NCBI GenBank assembly: GCA_032622095.1
Contig: CP136061.1
Location: forward strand, 26,476,991 to 26,540,990
Origin: Siphonodentalium dalli
Taxonomy: Eukaryota; Mollusca; Scaphopoda; Gadilida; Siphonodentaliidae
DNA length: 64,000 bases
Direction: 5' to 3'
Made by a program: the position numbers and the translations under genes. The notes beneath the pieces are model-generated. The model was not told where the DNA came from. It saw only the letters and a program-made list of their open reading frames with translations, and made no database searches. The first letter of the stretch is position 1. The number at the start of each line of letters is the position of its first letter. Below are positions 1 through 10,689 of the stretch, piece after piece.

Positions 1-80
1 TCTGCGAGGCGACCTATGGTCGACTCGCATATACAAGATAATGCATTGGCACAGGGCCCTTCTGTTGGGTAAAGGGTTAA
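1..80. mobile_element. Right end of a TTAA-flanked (piggyBac-like) MITE, cut by the window edge
   Basis: The window opens inside a palindromic module (positions 1-50) that recurs at 31761-31827 and 34060-34127. It is followed by TTCTGTTGGGTAAAGGG and TTAA at 77-80. The last 17 bases match the right terminal inverted repeat of the MITE ending at 34276, so this is the right end of a copy of that family. TTAA duplications with CCC/GGG termini are the hallmark of the piggyBac superfamily. No transposase is visible. Confidence 0.75.
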
Positions 81-1783
81 AATGTCATATACCCATAACG
101 ATGCTTGTCATACTCTCAAGTTAAGTGTTACATTTAATAAATCGATCTAGTCTATATGCAATTAAAGTTAATTTGTGAGTCAGCACTTGTACTCCAATCA
201 CATTGTCTATAAGAATGTATGTATCATTTCCTATGTGTTTAGACAAATAATTATGTTTAAACTATTACATCGAAATAAGTTATTTCTTATAATTTTAATT
301 TAGTCCCAATAATAGGACAGTTCGTCCAATTTCCAATTATATATACCCATTACATTTATAAATTCCTTGTGATAAACAATTATGTGTTAGGAACAATCCA
401 GCTGAAGAGAAATTTGGTTTCATCATTTGATTGATCGGATCAATTGAATCCAACATACTGTCACAGTGGACTAACATGCGTGCGATTGCAGCCCACGCAC
501 CAATTGCAACTTCTCGGATTTTCGTACTTGGCAGTAATGCCCTCACACATGTGCCAACCATATTTTACAGTTGATAGCTAATGATTAAATTATGTTGATT
601 TGTGGATGTCACCTGACTGTGTAGATCCGCTAGGTGTATGTTACTCACTGCTGATAATTACTGGCATGTTGATATCATGTTATCGGTGGTTAAATGTCTA
701 ACGAAATTGTGTACGAATTGGTAGGCCATATCCAATATAAATTATGGTTTCTTCGTCTCTTGATCAAAATGGATGGATATCATAACAAAACGCTCAATAG
801 ATGTATTTGTATACTGAGACACCCATGAATATAGTATGTTGGTGGGAATTTGATTTAATATATAGGTTGCCACCGCGAATAGTTCATAAAATGAGTATTT
901 GCAACGAACCTGTAACCTGTAATGTTATCTAAATCCTCAGAGTTGAGAAGTACTAAACAAATATGAATGATAATTGTTTATGCAAACACACATGTCCGTG
1001 CGTGTAGCGAAAGCAATTTTAGTTCGGTCTAAATTGCTGGTGATTATTGTCAGTTATTACTTTGGAACATACGTGGAAACCAACTACCATGGTAAGCAAT
1101 TGATAACATTAGCGAGATAATGTGAACGAAGTTGCCCAACATTTTCGTATAAATAACATATATGCACTTATTGTGAATAAAAATAGGTCCGTTATCTCCA
1201 GAGGTTTATGATTGTGGGCCAAATGTGCTTATAGTATGGAACAAATCCTTAGTTATTGATAATTGGAAAAATAACCAATATTGCATATGTGTTTTAATCG
1301 GCATTGTGGCTTCCAGTATTGCTATACTAATGTGGATGTTTGCAGTTGCATCATGTAGCAGAACATGGACATTTATACCGTCAAATGCATGGATGTCAGA
1401 TTGAAATTCGGTCGTATTTAAGAAATTGGATATCATATGATGTCGTTATTTCGAGAAAGTAATGTACAGTAACTATCTTAATGCCCCTAGTCTCTTCAGA
1501 TACGGATCACATTGGCCACAGTAAAATATATGTACGAACAAGTAAGCTACAACAGTCATACAATGTGATTTTCTTGCAACTCAGAAGTTGGTCATTTTAC
1601 CGGAACAATTGTGTTTATGTTGGCGGTCAATTTTGTCTCCATCATCGGTTTTACGTAGCCTTGCTTTATACGTATTAAGACAGACTCCATCCAATAAAAT
1701 GCCATATTATATAAAGCACTCGCGATGTCCTAGTCCGGTTAGCATACATCTGATGTATAGAGTGTCAATATACAAATTGTAAG
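81..1783. other. AT-rich intergenic sequence, no supported feature
   Basis: Only short open frames (under 80 codons) occur on either strand, without splice-site context, domain motifs or codon bias. I see no repeat structure in this stretch. Confidence 0.6.
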
Positions 1784-1830
1784 GCCATCTTGGACGCCAT
1801 CTTGGACGCCATCTTGGACGCCATCTTGGA
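1784..1830. repeat. 12-bp tandem repeat x4 (GCCATCTTGGAC)
   Basis: Four head-to-tail copies of GCCATCTTGGAC, the last one lacking its final base. On the minus strand each unit reads CAAGATGGC, which resembles the core bound by YY1-type zinc-finger proteins. Any regulatory role is inference; single copies of the core occur elsewhere in the window (near 13928 and 46125). Confidence 0.85.
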
Positions 1831-2599
1831 TTTTATTACCGTCCTAATCTAGGATTTGAACAATAATTTACATTATCAGTGTCCCCGGAGAATTATACAC
1901 AATATGACAAGGGAAACTTTGCATTGTCAATTTATTTGTTGGACACAAAAAACATGGACGCATCTATGTGGTTATTTGTGAAATTGGGAAGGGTTAAGTT
2001 TTTGTCTACTATGTCAAAACTTGGAGAGATATAAAGTAAGTAGGGACATCTGTATATAGGGAATACTATATCATTTCCAAATGTATATTACTTGGAAGTA
2101 TTTGGCAGATATGGTATGTTTGAACAGAGTTGACACACGACACTTTATCTGAATCGCCAAGCATTTTGGACGCGCCTCGTTACATTATTTACAATAAAGT
2201 AACCAAATCATAACGAAGGCAGCAGCACGATGTTGAATCTGATTAAGTGTCTACATTCGTTAAATAATTTGCAAATATGCTTACAATCTTCACGATTTTG
2301 ATGCCATGTTAACCAGTTGGCTAATGCACGTTAGTCTCTGAAAATATGTAATTGTTAGGTAGGATAGCATATTGAACATAGTGAACAGTTATATTTTGTC
2401 ACCTGTTGTGGTTCGGCGCCCTCTGAATTCGAAAATTAGAGTAATTTTCTCATAAGAAAATGTTGGTCGCATAAATTCCCCCGATGTTCGACCGTAACCC
2501 CTAGCACCGCCTATACTAGTAGTCATATATAACATATGTTCAAATTCACCAATCTAGTTTAAAGCAATGTAATGACTGTTCAAACCAAGCAACGATGCC
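1831..2599. other. Intergenic sequence, no supported feature
   Basis: I see no coding, RNA or repeat feature here. Confidence 0.55.
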
Positions 2600-3420
2600 A
2601 AATTTTACCCATCTAGTATCTTGAACAAACCAGAGATTGTTCCCATCCATACACCGTATGTCACACACCAACAAACTAGTGTCTCAAGCGACCACACAAC
2701 AATTGTACTAATTCGTAAATCTGATGTTCCAATACACAAAGTGGGTGTCCTAATCCACCAACTAGCGTCCTCAACCAGCCAACGAATGTCCCAAACCATC
2801 CAATGAGTAGCTCAATTCATTCTTTTCGAGTCCAACACTATTCAATGATTGCACATGCCACACACAGATGGGCACAAACCATACAATGTGTCACACATCA
2901 CGATGTTACTGCACCAACACATCCTATAAGTAAACCAAAGCCACACAATTAATGAACACACAATTGTGTTGTCTGAAACCGCCCAACTGGTGTCTCAAAT
3001 TTTACAACGAATGTCCAAAACCATCAAGTGAGGGCACAAACCACACACTCAGTATACAAAAAGCCACTACCGTAGTGTATCATACCATCAAGCAGGTAGC
3101 ATGACACAGTCACTGAATTGTCCATACCATAACACGAGTGCCAACAACACACATTGAGTGTCACAAACTACCAGACGGTTGTTCCGTTCTAACCTATGAG
3201 TTTTCCATACCATCCAGTGTGTTTCACAAACCATCCAACGAGTATACCAAAATGCCCTTGCAATGTGTTCCGAACAATCCAATGGGTGTCACACCCACAC
3301 ACTTGAGTGTCACAAACCGCACAACTAGCGTCCAAGTCACCCGGTGAGTGTGCCAACCACCACACGGATGGTCATTGGTGTAAACAAGTCGACTTTCAAA
3401 TCGCGGACAAACATCCAATT
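2600..3420. repeat. Degenerate minisatellite, units of roughly 30 bp
   Basis: A strongly diverged run of short units built on a theme like 'CCACACAACTAGTGTCCCAAACCATCCAATGAGTG' in fragments (CCAAACCATCCAA, GAGTGTC, CACACA). The same theme continues at 10690-10800 and 11580-11960, and appears in reverse orientation at 13165-13440. LINE B therefore probably landed inside a formerly longer array. The small open frames on both strands are by-products of the repeat. Confidence 0.65.
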
Positions 3421-3614
3421 TTGTGCTAATAATGATGAAAGTTGTGTTCAGGAAATCAGCACTAATCTAAAACGGACATAGACAAGAAGAAATGTGTTCT
3501 ATTTAAACGAGGTCAGGACGTTTCATAATTCCAAAATTTGAACTGTTAATTGTGACTTTCCCAATTTCGGGGGATATTTTTTCTAACGGTTTTTTACACT
3601 TCTCGCCCAAAAAA

Positions 3615-3622
3615 TGACGTCA
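3615..3622. promoter_or_regulatory. CRE palindrome TGACGTCA upstream of LINE B
   Basis: A perfect 8-bp cAMP-response element lies about 130 bp upstream of a TATA-like box and about 215 bp upstream of the first ATG of LINE B ORF1. CRE/ATF sites are known in pol II promoters. Whether this is the retrotransposon's own promoter or part of its 5' flank is inference. Confidence 0.4.
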
Positions 3623-3752
3623 CGTCGGTGGAATCGTTGAAATGCGCCCAAAGCTGTCGAAATACTCCCAGATAAATTACTATACGCCGCGAGGATAAAC
3701 AAATGGCTGTGATTACCATCGAGCAGCGGTGTTCCCGTTGACCAGTGGAGCA

Positions 3753-3760
3753 TATATAAG
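3753..3760 (+). promoter_or_regulatory. TATA-like box (TATATAAG) upstream of LINE B ORF1
   Basis: TATATAAG lies about 75 bp upstream of the ORF1 start codon at 3830, downstream of the CRE at 3615. Spacing suits a transcription start near 3780-3790. LINEs usually use TATA-less internal promoters, so a TATA-type arrangement would be unusual. The site may be coincidental in AT-rich DNA. Confidence 0.3.
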
Positions 3761-3829
3761 CTGCCGATCAACTCTACGTTATTTAATACGCTGAATAATC
3801 AGACCACTCACAGTACTACAGTGAAAAGT

Positions 3830-4007
3830 ATGTCACAATCACTATCTACAACTGCTGGTGCTCTGGCAGACGCACATAGTATTGTATACGACAACCACAC
3901 CAGCAGTGCCTCACATAGTGTGCCCCAACTTGATGGTTCGCCCCCACCAAAGGACGACCCGTTAATGCTTTCAATTATGAGGGACATTCAGTCGCGAATG
4001 AACAAAT
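3830..4007 (+). pseudogene. LINE B ORF1, N-terminal part (split by LINE A)
   Basis: Starts at the ATG at 3830 (MSQSLSTT...) and ends with LSIMRDIQSRMNK, where the open frame is broken by LINE A after the 7-bp target site AACAAAT (4001-4007). Joining the last base of this site to 6221 keeps the reading frame and runs directly into the coiled coil at 6221. The N-terminal ~45 residues are Ser/Thr/Pro-rich with no domain; the heptad-like stretch begins at the very end. ORF1 proteins of LINEs bind RNA and form oligomers in the retrotransposition particle. Confidence 0.75.
4001..4007. repeat. Target-site duplication of LINE A, left copy (AACAAAT)
   Basis: AACAAAT at 4001-4007 is repeated at 6214-6220, immediately flanking LINE A. 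Removing one copy plus LINE A restores ORF1 of LINE B in frame. Confidence 0.8.
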
Positions 4008-4017
4008 ATTGAAAGAC

Positions 4018-5824
4018 GCATTAAAGATGTCTCATGACACACTTGAAATTCCAACTGAATTCCTAGTAAATGGAACCACGAACATAACCGACCCAATATC
4101 GATAGCATGTACTTTCAACAACTACTTTTCAGACATAGGTCGAAAAATTAATAGCTCAATTTCACCTCGACCAGGTTTGGACTTTACAACTTACTTATCG
4201 AATAACAACAAACCGAATTTCTTCATGTTTCCTACAAATTCAGATGAAGTGCTCAAGTTGAGTTCAAATTTATCCAGCAAGTCATCTACGGACTTCAATA
4301 ATGTTTCTGTAAAGTTAATGAAACGAACAATTAATGAAACCGTCGACCCGCTGACCCATATTTTCAATCTTTCCTTCACACAAGGTGTTGTACCAGAGCA
4401 AATGAAAATTTCAAAAATTGTGCCAATCTACAAAAACGGTGATCTCGATCGAATTGAGAACTACAGACCCATCAGTATTTTACCAGCATTCTCCAAAATG
4501 CTGGAAAAACTAATGTATCAGCGGCTATCATCTTTTTTGACCAAGCATCATATACTACACGAAAACCAATATGGTTTTCGTAAAAACCACTCTACTGTCC
4601 ACCCCCTGATCCACCTTCTAGAAGAAGTTGCGAATAGCAACGACAAAAAAACCCGTGACTCAACATTGGCTGTCTTCATAGACCTATCAAAGGCATTTGA
4701 CACAATTAATCATGATATTTTACTCCACAAATTAAAGCACAATGGAATACGCGGCTTAGCATACGAATGGTTTAAAAGCTACCTATCGGAACGAAAACAC
4801 TATGTTAATCTTAATGGAGTTAACTCTGGAATGTTGGCAATGAAAAATGGTGTACCACAAGGGTATATTCTTGGACCCTTGTTATTTTTAGTTTACGTTA
4901 ATGACATGCCGAAATGTACGTCCATTAAACTCCTCTCATTCGCCGATGATACTACTATGTGTACATCAGGAAATAACTGTGGCAAGATGCAGAATACAAT
5001 TAACGGAGAACTAGAAAAAACTTTTTAGATGGTATTGCAGCAACAACCTATCAATTAATGAGTCTAAGAGTAAATACATGCTCATACACCCCCAAAACAA
5101 TGACTCAAAATGGAACGATATAAGGATACAACTGAATCGTAAAGAACTTACCTGTGTTGGAAACCAATACAAAGAAAAATCTCTTAAATTTCTCGGAGTG
5201 ATCATAGACGAGAACCTCACATTCAAGTATCATATATCCATGATGACAAAAAAAATTTCTCATGCCACATATTGCTTAAACATGGCAAAACGATTTATCC
5301 CCAAAAACGCACTCAAAACCCTTTATTTCGCTCTCATTCACAGTCATCTCATGTACGGCTTAATAATATGGGGCCATGCAACTATAACAGGATCATTATT
5401 TAAGTTTCAAAAGAAAGCTATACGCATTATATGCAAGACGAAATATCGTAGCCACACCGAACCACTTTTTAAGAAGGAAAAGATCCTCAAACTGCACGAT
5501 CTATATCATCTCCAAATCGCATTATTTGTGTACAATTGGAAAAATAAAACTCTCCCATCATCATTCGAAAAAACATTCAAATATACACCCATATCTACAA
5601 CTAGACAAGCCGGAAGCTTGATGATGACAAAACCGAGAACAAATTTCTCACTAATACTTCCAAAACACGCTTTCCCCAATGTATGGAACTGTTTGAACGC
5701 TTCGCTCAGAAATTCTCCAAATAAAACACAATTCAAAAAGTCTATCACCAATAATCTATTATCACAATATAGTAATGATACTATATGTAAAATTCGAGAA
5801 TGTAAATCGTGCAGAGTAACAACT
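4018..5824 (+). pseudogene. LINE A reverse transcriptase (5'-truncated, one frameshift)
   Basis: The frame from 4018 carries the RT blocks in order: YRPISILPAFSKMLEK (about 4462-4510), QYGFRKNHST (about 4570-4600), VFIDLSKAFDTINHDIL (about 4675-4725), NGVPQGYILGPLLF (about 4846-4890) and the catalytic FADD (about 4940). A stop follows at 5026-5028, at a T run. The same protein resumes one frame over and continues to 5827 with KFLGVIIDENLTF and a C-terminal region holding the usual LMYGLIIWG segment. A single-base slip in the T run explains the break. The family copies element RNA into DNA at a nicked target. The endonuclease that should precede it is missing, so this copy is dead. Confidence 0.85.
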
Positions 5825-5827
5825 TGA

Positions 5828-6213
5828 AATCACTGACCTTGTTATTGACATGGCCCAACAAGTATGAGTCACCCAGGCACCCTCACCTTTTTGGGGCGAT
5901 TTAATAATACGTATATTTTCAGGCACGCGTACATAATTAGCTTAGCCCCAACATTAAACACATATTCGAATGTCAGACTGCCCTACAGGATAAGACGATT
6001 TACCACTGACAAACCCTTCTACGCTCATCCTTGTTGTCAATACTCATTATTCAGCAATGAACGCTATCTCAATCATACATGTAATGTTATATTACAGGGG
6101 TGGCAGGAAGACGGCTTGTACTGGCCATGCCACCCCTGCACATGTAAATGTGTATACATATAATTATATAACACTGTATTGTATTAATGTGCAAATAAAC
6201 ATTCAAACATTCA
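5828..6213 (+). other. LINE A 3' UTR with stem-loop and tandem tail
   Basis: The non-coding 3' part of LINE A. It contains an 11-bp perfect stem (CAGGGGTGGCA at 6095-6105 with TGCCACCCCTG at 6128-6138, 22-nt loop), then AATAAA and the ACATTCAA tail. In several LINE groups a 3' stem-loop and tail repeats are what the RT recognises. That role here is inference from position and structure. Confidence 0.65.
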
Positions 6214-6220
6214 AACAAAT

Positions 6221-7069
6221 TAGACATAATGGAACAAAAGCTTGACAAACTGGACAAAATTGACATCATAGATCAGAGAGTGAGCGATATGGAAGATAGA
6301 GTAGACAAATTAGACAAACTGAATATAAAAGAGCGCATAGTAGAAACTGAAAATAAAATACGTGTGAAAGAAGTACAAGAAGTAACAATGAAAGCTCAAG
6401 TTGACCAATTGAAGCATAGTGTACAGTACATGTCTGATCAATATGACGAGGTTCTAAAGTCTGTGAATGATTTGAAGTCAGATATACAAGACATACGATA
6501 TCTCGGTCCATTGTCTACTGATTCTGAATCCCAGAGGCGTATCGAACAACTCGAGTGCAATAATAAAGAGCTGCACGAACTTCTTTTGGACCTACAGTGG
6601 AGAAACATGCGGGATAATCTCAAATTTACTGGGATCAGAGAGGATCCATCCCAATCAACGGAAAAAGTGCTGCGAAATTTTTTCGCAGAGAGACTCCACA
6701 TCAACCCAGATGTCATTGGATTTGAACGTGTGCACCGCATCGGCCAGTTTACGCACGGTCGCAACAGAGCCATCATTGCCAAGTTTAGCTTCTACAAAGA
6801 CCGTGATTTCATTTATAGTTGTAGTGGCAGGTTAAAAGGAAGTCACATATATATCCGCGAACACTTCCCTGAGGAAATCGAAGCAAGAAGAAAAAAAACT
6901 CTATCCTTATGCTAACAAAGCCAGGGAAATGAACCACCGAGTGAAGCTTGTCAAAGACAGGCTGTATATTGACAGCAGACTATTTACAACCAGCGACACC
7001 CCCGTGACACCTCCATTCAAGCAACCTGGAAAGAGACCGCGAACGTCTTCGACCCCGAACAATACATAG
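6221..7069 (+). pseudogene. LINE B ORF1, main part (coiled coil and RRM-like domain)
   Basis: Continues the frame of 3830-4007 after LINE A. Residues encoded by about 6221-6500 are a heptad-rich coiled coil (KLDKLDKID..., VDKLDKLNIKERI). About 6595-6890 matches the L1-type ORF1 RRM-like region: RNMRDNLKFTGIRE, FERVHRIGQ, then the stretch ending IREHFPEEIEARRKK. The frame breaks at an 8-A run near 6893 and stops at 6913. Dropping one A continues into a basic tail and a TAG at 7067-7069. ORF1 proteins chaperone element RNA. This copy is inactivated by the slip. Confidence 0.75.
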
Positions 7070-7503
7070 GGACTCGGCGGTGAACCCCCAGTTGAAATCC
7101 ATGTAGATATCAACCCATCACTTTCTCGTACTCAGACAAATTCTGAGCTAAAAGTATTATGTTTGAATGTATGCGGTTTGACAGCACGATTACGTTCTCC
7201 AGATTTTTGTAATTTAATTAATATGCATGATATTGTAGGTCTATCCGAAACTAAGACAGATAACACAGATAAAATATACATACCAGGTTATGAATATATC
7301 TTTTGTAATCGTAGATCGCTCTCTCAAACAAAATCTGGAGGAATCTGTGTTTTATACAAAACAGAACTAGCTTCGGGAATTGTTATCATTGAACAAGATT
7401 CAAAGCATATTATTTGGATTAAATTAAGCAAACATGTATCTCATTGTCCAGATGATATCGTTTTTGGCATCACATATATTCCTCCAGAAAATAGAGAAAG
7501 TAT
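7070..7503 (+). pseudogene. LINE B ORF2, APE-type endonuclease, N-terminal half
   Basis: In the same frame as the ORF1 stop TAG at 7067, with no ATG between that stop and the domain. Endonuclease blocks are visible: LNVCGLTARL (the substrate-side Asn block, about 7158), then VGLSETK with the catalytic Glu (about 7235-7255). GICVLYK and FGITYIPPEN follow. After PPENR the frame fails. Comparison with the usual spacing suggests that about 70 bp between PPEN and the GDLNA block is deleted; this size is an estimate from family memory. Confidence 0.75.
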
Positions 7504-8160
7504 ATATGTCTTATGGGAGACTTGAATGCTAGATGCGGTCAACTTGACGAAACAACTGATCTTGAAATAAACACGAATAACAATAACGATTCATTTGCAG
7601 AACTCCATGATATATATAGATTTATCCCGCATGTTACGCACTTCAAGTGCGAACGCAGAGCTTCATCTGACAATACAGTGAATAGCTACGGAAGACGATT
7701 AATTCAATTTTGTAGAAATACTGATATGTGTATTTTAAACGGCAGAATTGGTTCTGATAAACACATCGGAAGGCTCACTAGCAAGAACACTAGTTTAATT
7801 GATTATTTCTTATCTACTGAGCATTTTATGAAATTATGTACGAATTTACGAGTACATGATTTTGATCCTATGTTTTCTGATATTCATTCCCCAGTGGAGC
7901 TAGTCATACACTGCAATTGTAAAATAACACCTCCATCTACACTGACATGTCGACAGACGAAAACATCACGTAGACTTTGGCATCAAAGTGGAGCACTTAG
8001 CTTCCAAAAGAACATTGAGAAAAACAAAGTCGAAACAGTAATAGATACGCTGAAAGAATATACGACAAACAAAAAGCATTTCAACAAATATACTGCTAGT
8101 GAAATGGCACACGAGGTTGAGACAATTTTTAGTGATGCTGTAAACACAACCTTTTGTTAG
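7504..8160 (+). pseudogene. LINE B ORF2, APE-type endonuclease, C-terminal half
   Basis: Picks up in a new frame with ICLMGDLNAR (catalytic Asp/Asn block, about 7504-7533), then TSLIDYFLST, and the C-terminal SDIHSPV block (about 7876-7900) that carries the catalytic His, as in SDH motifs. It ends at an in-frame TAG (8158-8160). The same frame stays open beyond it and continues with the linker toward the RT, so the stop is a nonsense change inside ORF2 and not the true end. Confidence 0.75.
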
Positions 8161-10090
8161 CGACCCATTACGCATAGTTCTCAAAAAGGCACTAAGCCCT
8201 GGTTTAATAATGCATGTAAGATAGCTCGAAACAGATACAACATTGTACGGAAAACTCATTCACAATACCCAACGGCAGACAATAAGCGGCTAATGCAAGA
8301 AGAAAGTAAGACATACAAGTCAACACTGCGTAAGCATGAAGCGGAACACAAGAATAAATTATCAGGTAAAATTAAAAAGGCAAACTCTAATAATCCAAAG
8401 GATTTCTGGAATCTATTACGTACGGAGGGCACTAGTCCCCCGGCGGTTGGCATCGATGATATGTATAATTTTATGAAAAGCACGATCATGACCCATTTTC
8501 ACATTATGTTTTCCAAGAGGATAATGATATTCTTGATATGCCCATCACACAGGACGAAATACTTCGAGCAGTATCGGTGTTAAAAAACGGTCGTAGCAGC
8601 GGAATTGACATCATCCGTAATGAACACATCAGGAGTACCATATAAATGATGTTACCATTGTATACCGAATGGTTTAATTTGATTTTTAACACGGGCATAA
8701 TTCCATATGAGTGGTTGACAGGAATAGTTATACCAATTTATAAAAATAAAGGTGACAATACATTACCAGAAAATCATAGACCTATTACAATCCTTAGCTG
8801 TCTAGGAAAATTATTTACCAAAATAATTAATGCACGATTAACTGAATATTCAGAATCTATTTATCTTATCGACATCAACCAAGCAGGTTTTAGAAAACGC
8901 TTCTCCACTACCGATCATATACTAACATTGCACTTCATAATTAGTATTTACAGAGAAGCCAATGTAAAGCTGTTTTGCACATTTGTTGATTTCAAAAAGG
9001 CTTTTGACACCGTTCGGAGAAACGGCTTGTGGCAAAAAATGATTACCGCAGGTATTAATGGAAAGTGCTTTAAACTTATTAAAAACATGTATAACGAAGT
9101 AAAATCTATGGTTAAAATCGGTGAATGTCTCTCAAATAGTTATCAAAGCTATTCTGGTGTTTTGAAAGGAGAAATCTATCTTCTTTTTTATTTTCACTCT
9201 ACCTAAATGACCTTGAAAATTTTCTATTGTCCAATAGAGATCCAACTCTGAAATTAATTGAGAATGACACATTGACAGAAATTGGAATGGATATCAAATT
9301 GTTGGTACTATTGTACGCAGATGACACAGTCATTTTTGCGGAGACAGCCAAGGATATGCGTATAGCCCTAAACGAGTTCTCTGAATACTGCGAGCTTTGG
9401 AAGCTCACAGTCAATGTTGACAAAACAAAATTAATGGTATTTGGCTGTAAAAGAATCCCAAAATCACGAATACTTTTCAATGGCGCAAGGTTACAAATTG
9501 TTCCTCAATTCACATATCTGGGTATTATTTTTACTAGGAATTGTTCTTTCTCAAAAGCCGTGAAGCAAAATATAGCAATAGGCAATCGGGCCATGTTTGG
9601 CCTACTACATAAGGCGAAAGAACTAAATTTATCGATAGACATTCAAATAGAACTTTTTTCCAAGACTGTAAAACCAATACTATTATATGGATGTGAAGTC
9701 TGGGGTTACCAGCACGTCGCAGATTTAGAAAAGATCCAATTAAAATTTCTCAAGTATATTTTAGGGTTAAAACCAAGCACACCAAGTATGATGGTATATG
9801 GAGAAACAGGAGTATATCCTTTAATTATTGACATAAAATGTAGAATGTTAACATACTGGGCTAATGTAGTTATGTCAGACAAACACAAAATTAACAAACT
9901 GCTGTATAATTATTTACTCCAAAAATCTGAGAGTGGAACTTACACTCATCCCTGGGTCAATTACATCCAGACGTCATTAGGAGAATTAGAACTGCCCGAC
10001 ATCTGGACAAACCAGTTTATACACGAAATTTACCCGAAGTCGGTTAAAAATATCACACGACAAGCTCTGGAAAATAAATATCAAAAACAG
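8161..10090 (+). pseudogene. LINE B ORF2, linker and reverse transcriptase (multiply broken)
   Basis: The linker (KPWFNNACKIARNRY near 8197) runs in frame from the previous piece and shifts near 8480. A TAA at 8643-8645 interrupts just before MLPLYTEWFNLIFN. RT blocks follow: NHRPITILSCLGKLFTKI (about 8770), QAGFRKRFSTTDHI (about 8880), TFVDFKKAFDTV (about 8980). A frameshift near 9170, within a T-rich stretch, separates these from LYLNDLENFL and the catalytic YADDT at about 9313-9327. The thumb/C-terminal part includes FTYLGIIFTRN and KPILLYGCEVWGY. It ends at TAG 10091-10093. Four lesions make it non-functional. Confidence 0.85.
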
Positions 10091-10624
10091 TAGAAAAACG
10101 AGATTAACTCTATGAATAGGTGTCGAAATTATCGAATTATAAAATATAAATTCGCGCAAGAAAAATATTTATCCGATCTCCACCAAAAACAAGCAGTTAT
10201 TTTAGCTAAATTCAGATGTTCAAATCATCACCTCCCCGTAGAAACTGGATCATGGTACAAGATTGATTACCAAATGAGAACATGCACGCTGTGTAATAAG
10301 AGCGAAATATGGAATGAATATCACTACATAATGGACTGTAACCAATTGAACTCACTCCGGAGACGATTTTTACCCTTACACTTGACAGAACAATTTTTTT
10401 TTCATAATTTCATAAATATAATGAACCCAAAAAACAATGTATGCTTCTATAAGCTATGCGGATTCATCAAATATCTTCGAAATTATTTTTGGATCACCGC
10501 TGACCTTATCAACCCCACCATCCCATTCGCACACTATGTGCGTATAGAATACGTTTTTATCACAACCATTTTTGTTGTTGTCGACTTTGATTATTACACC
10601 AACGACATGCCATGCACTGTATAA
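10091..10624 (+). pseudogene. LINE B ORF2, C-terminal Cys/His region
   Basis: In the same frame as the RT, beyond the TAG at 10091. It holds AKFRCSNHHLPVETG and then CTLCNKSEIWNEYHYIMDC (about 10285-10341), a C-x2-C...H...C arrangement found at the end of many animal LINE ORF2 proteins and probably involved in nucleic-acid binding. A related but distinct copy of this module lies at 26160-26515. The frame stops at 10622-10624, close to the 3' tail. Confidence 0.75.
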
Positions 10625-10689
10625 TTATAAATGTCTCTTGCATCACATACTGCGATTTGAGTAAATAAACATTGAACTTGAACATAACT

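Larger units (their letters stand above)
4008..6213 (+). mobile_element. LINE A: 5'-truncated non-LTR retrotransposon nested in LINE B
   Basis: A 2.2-kb insertion with a 7-bp target duplication. It starts within the linker upstream of the reverse transcriptase (the endonuclease is absent) and ends in an 8-bp tandem tail (ACATTCAA repeated at about 6199-6213) after AATAAA. 5' truncation and a short-repeat tail are classic for target-primed reverse transcription by CR1/L2/jockey-type elements. Its RT sequence is clearly different from LINE B's, so this is a second family. Confidence 0.85.
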
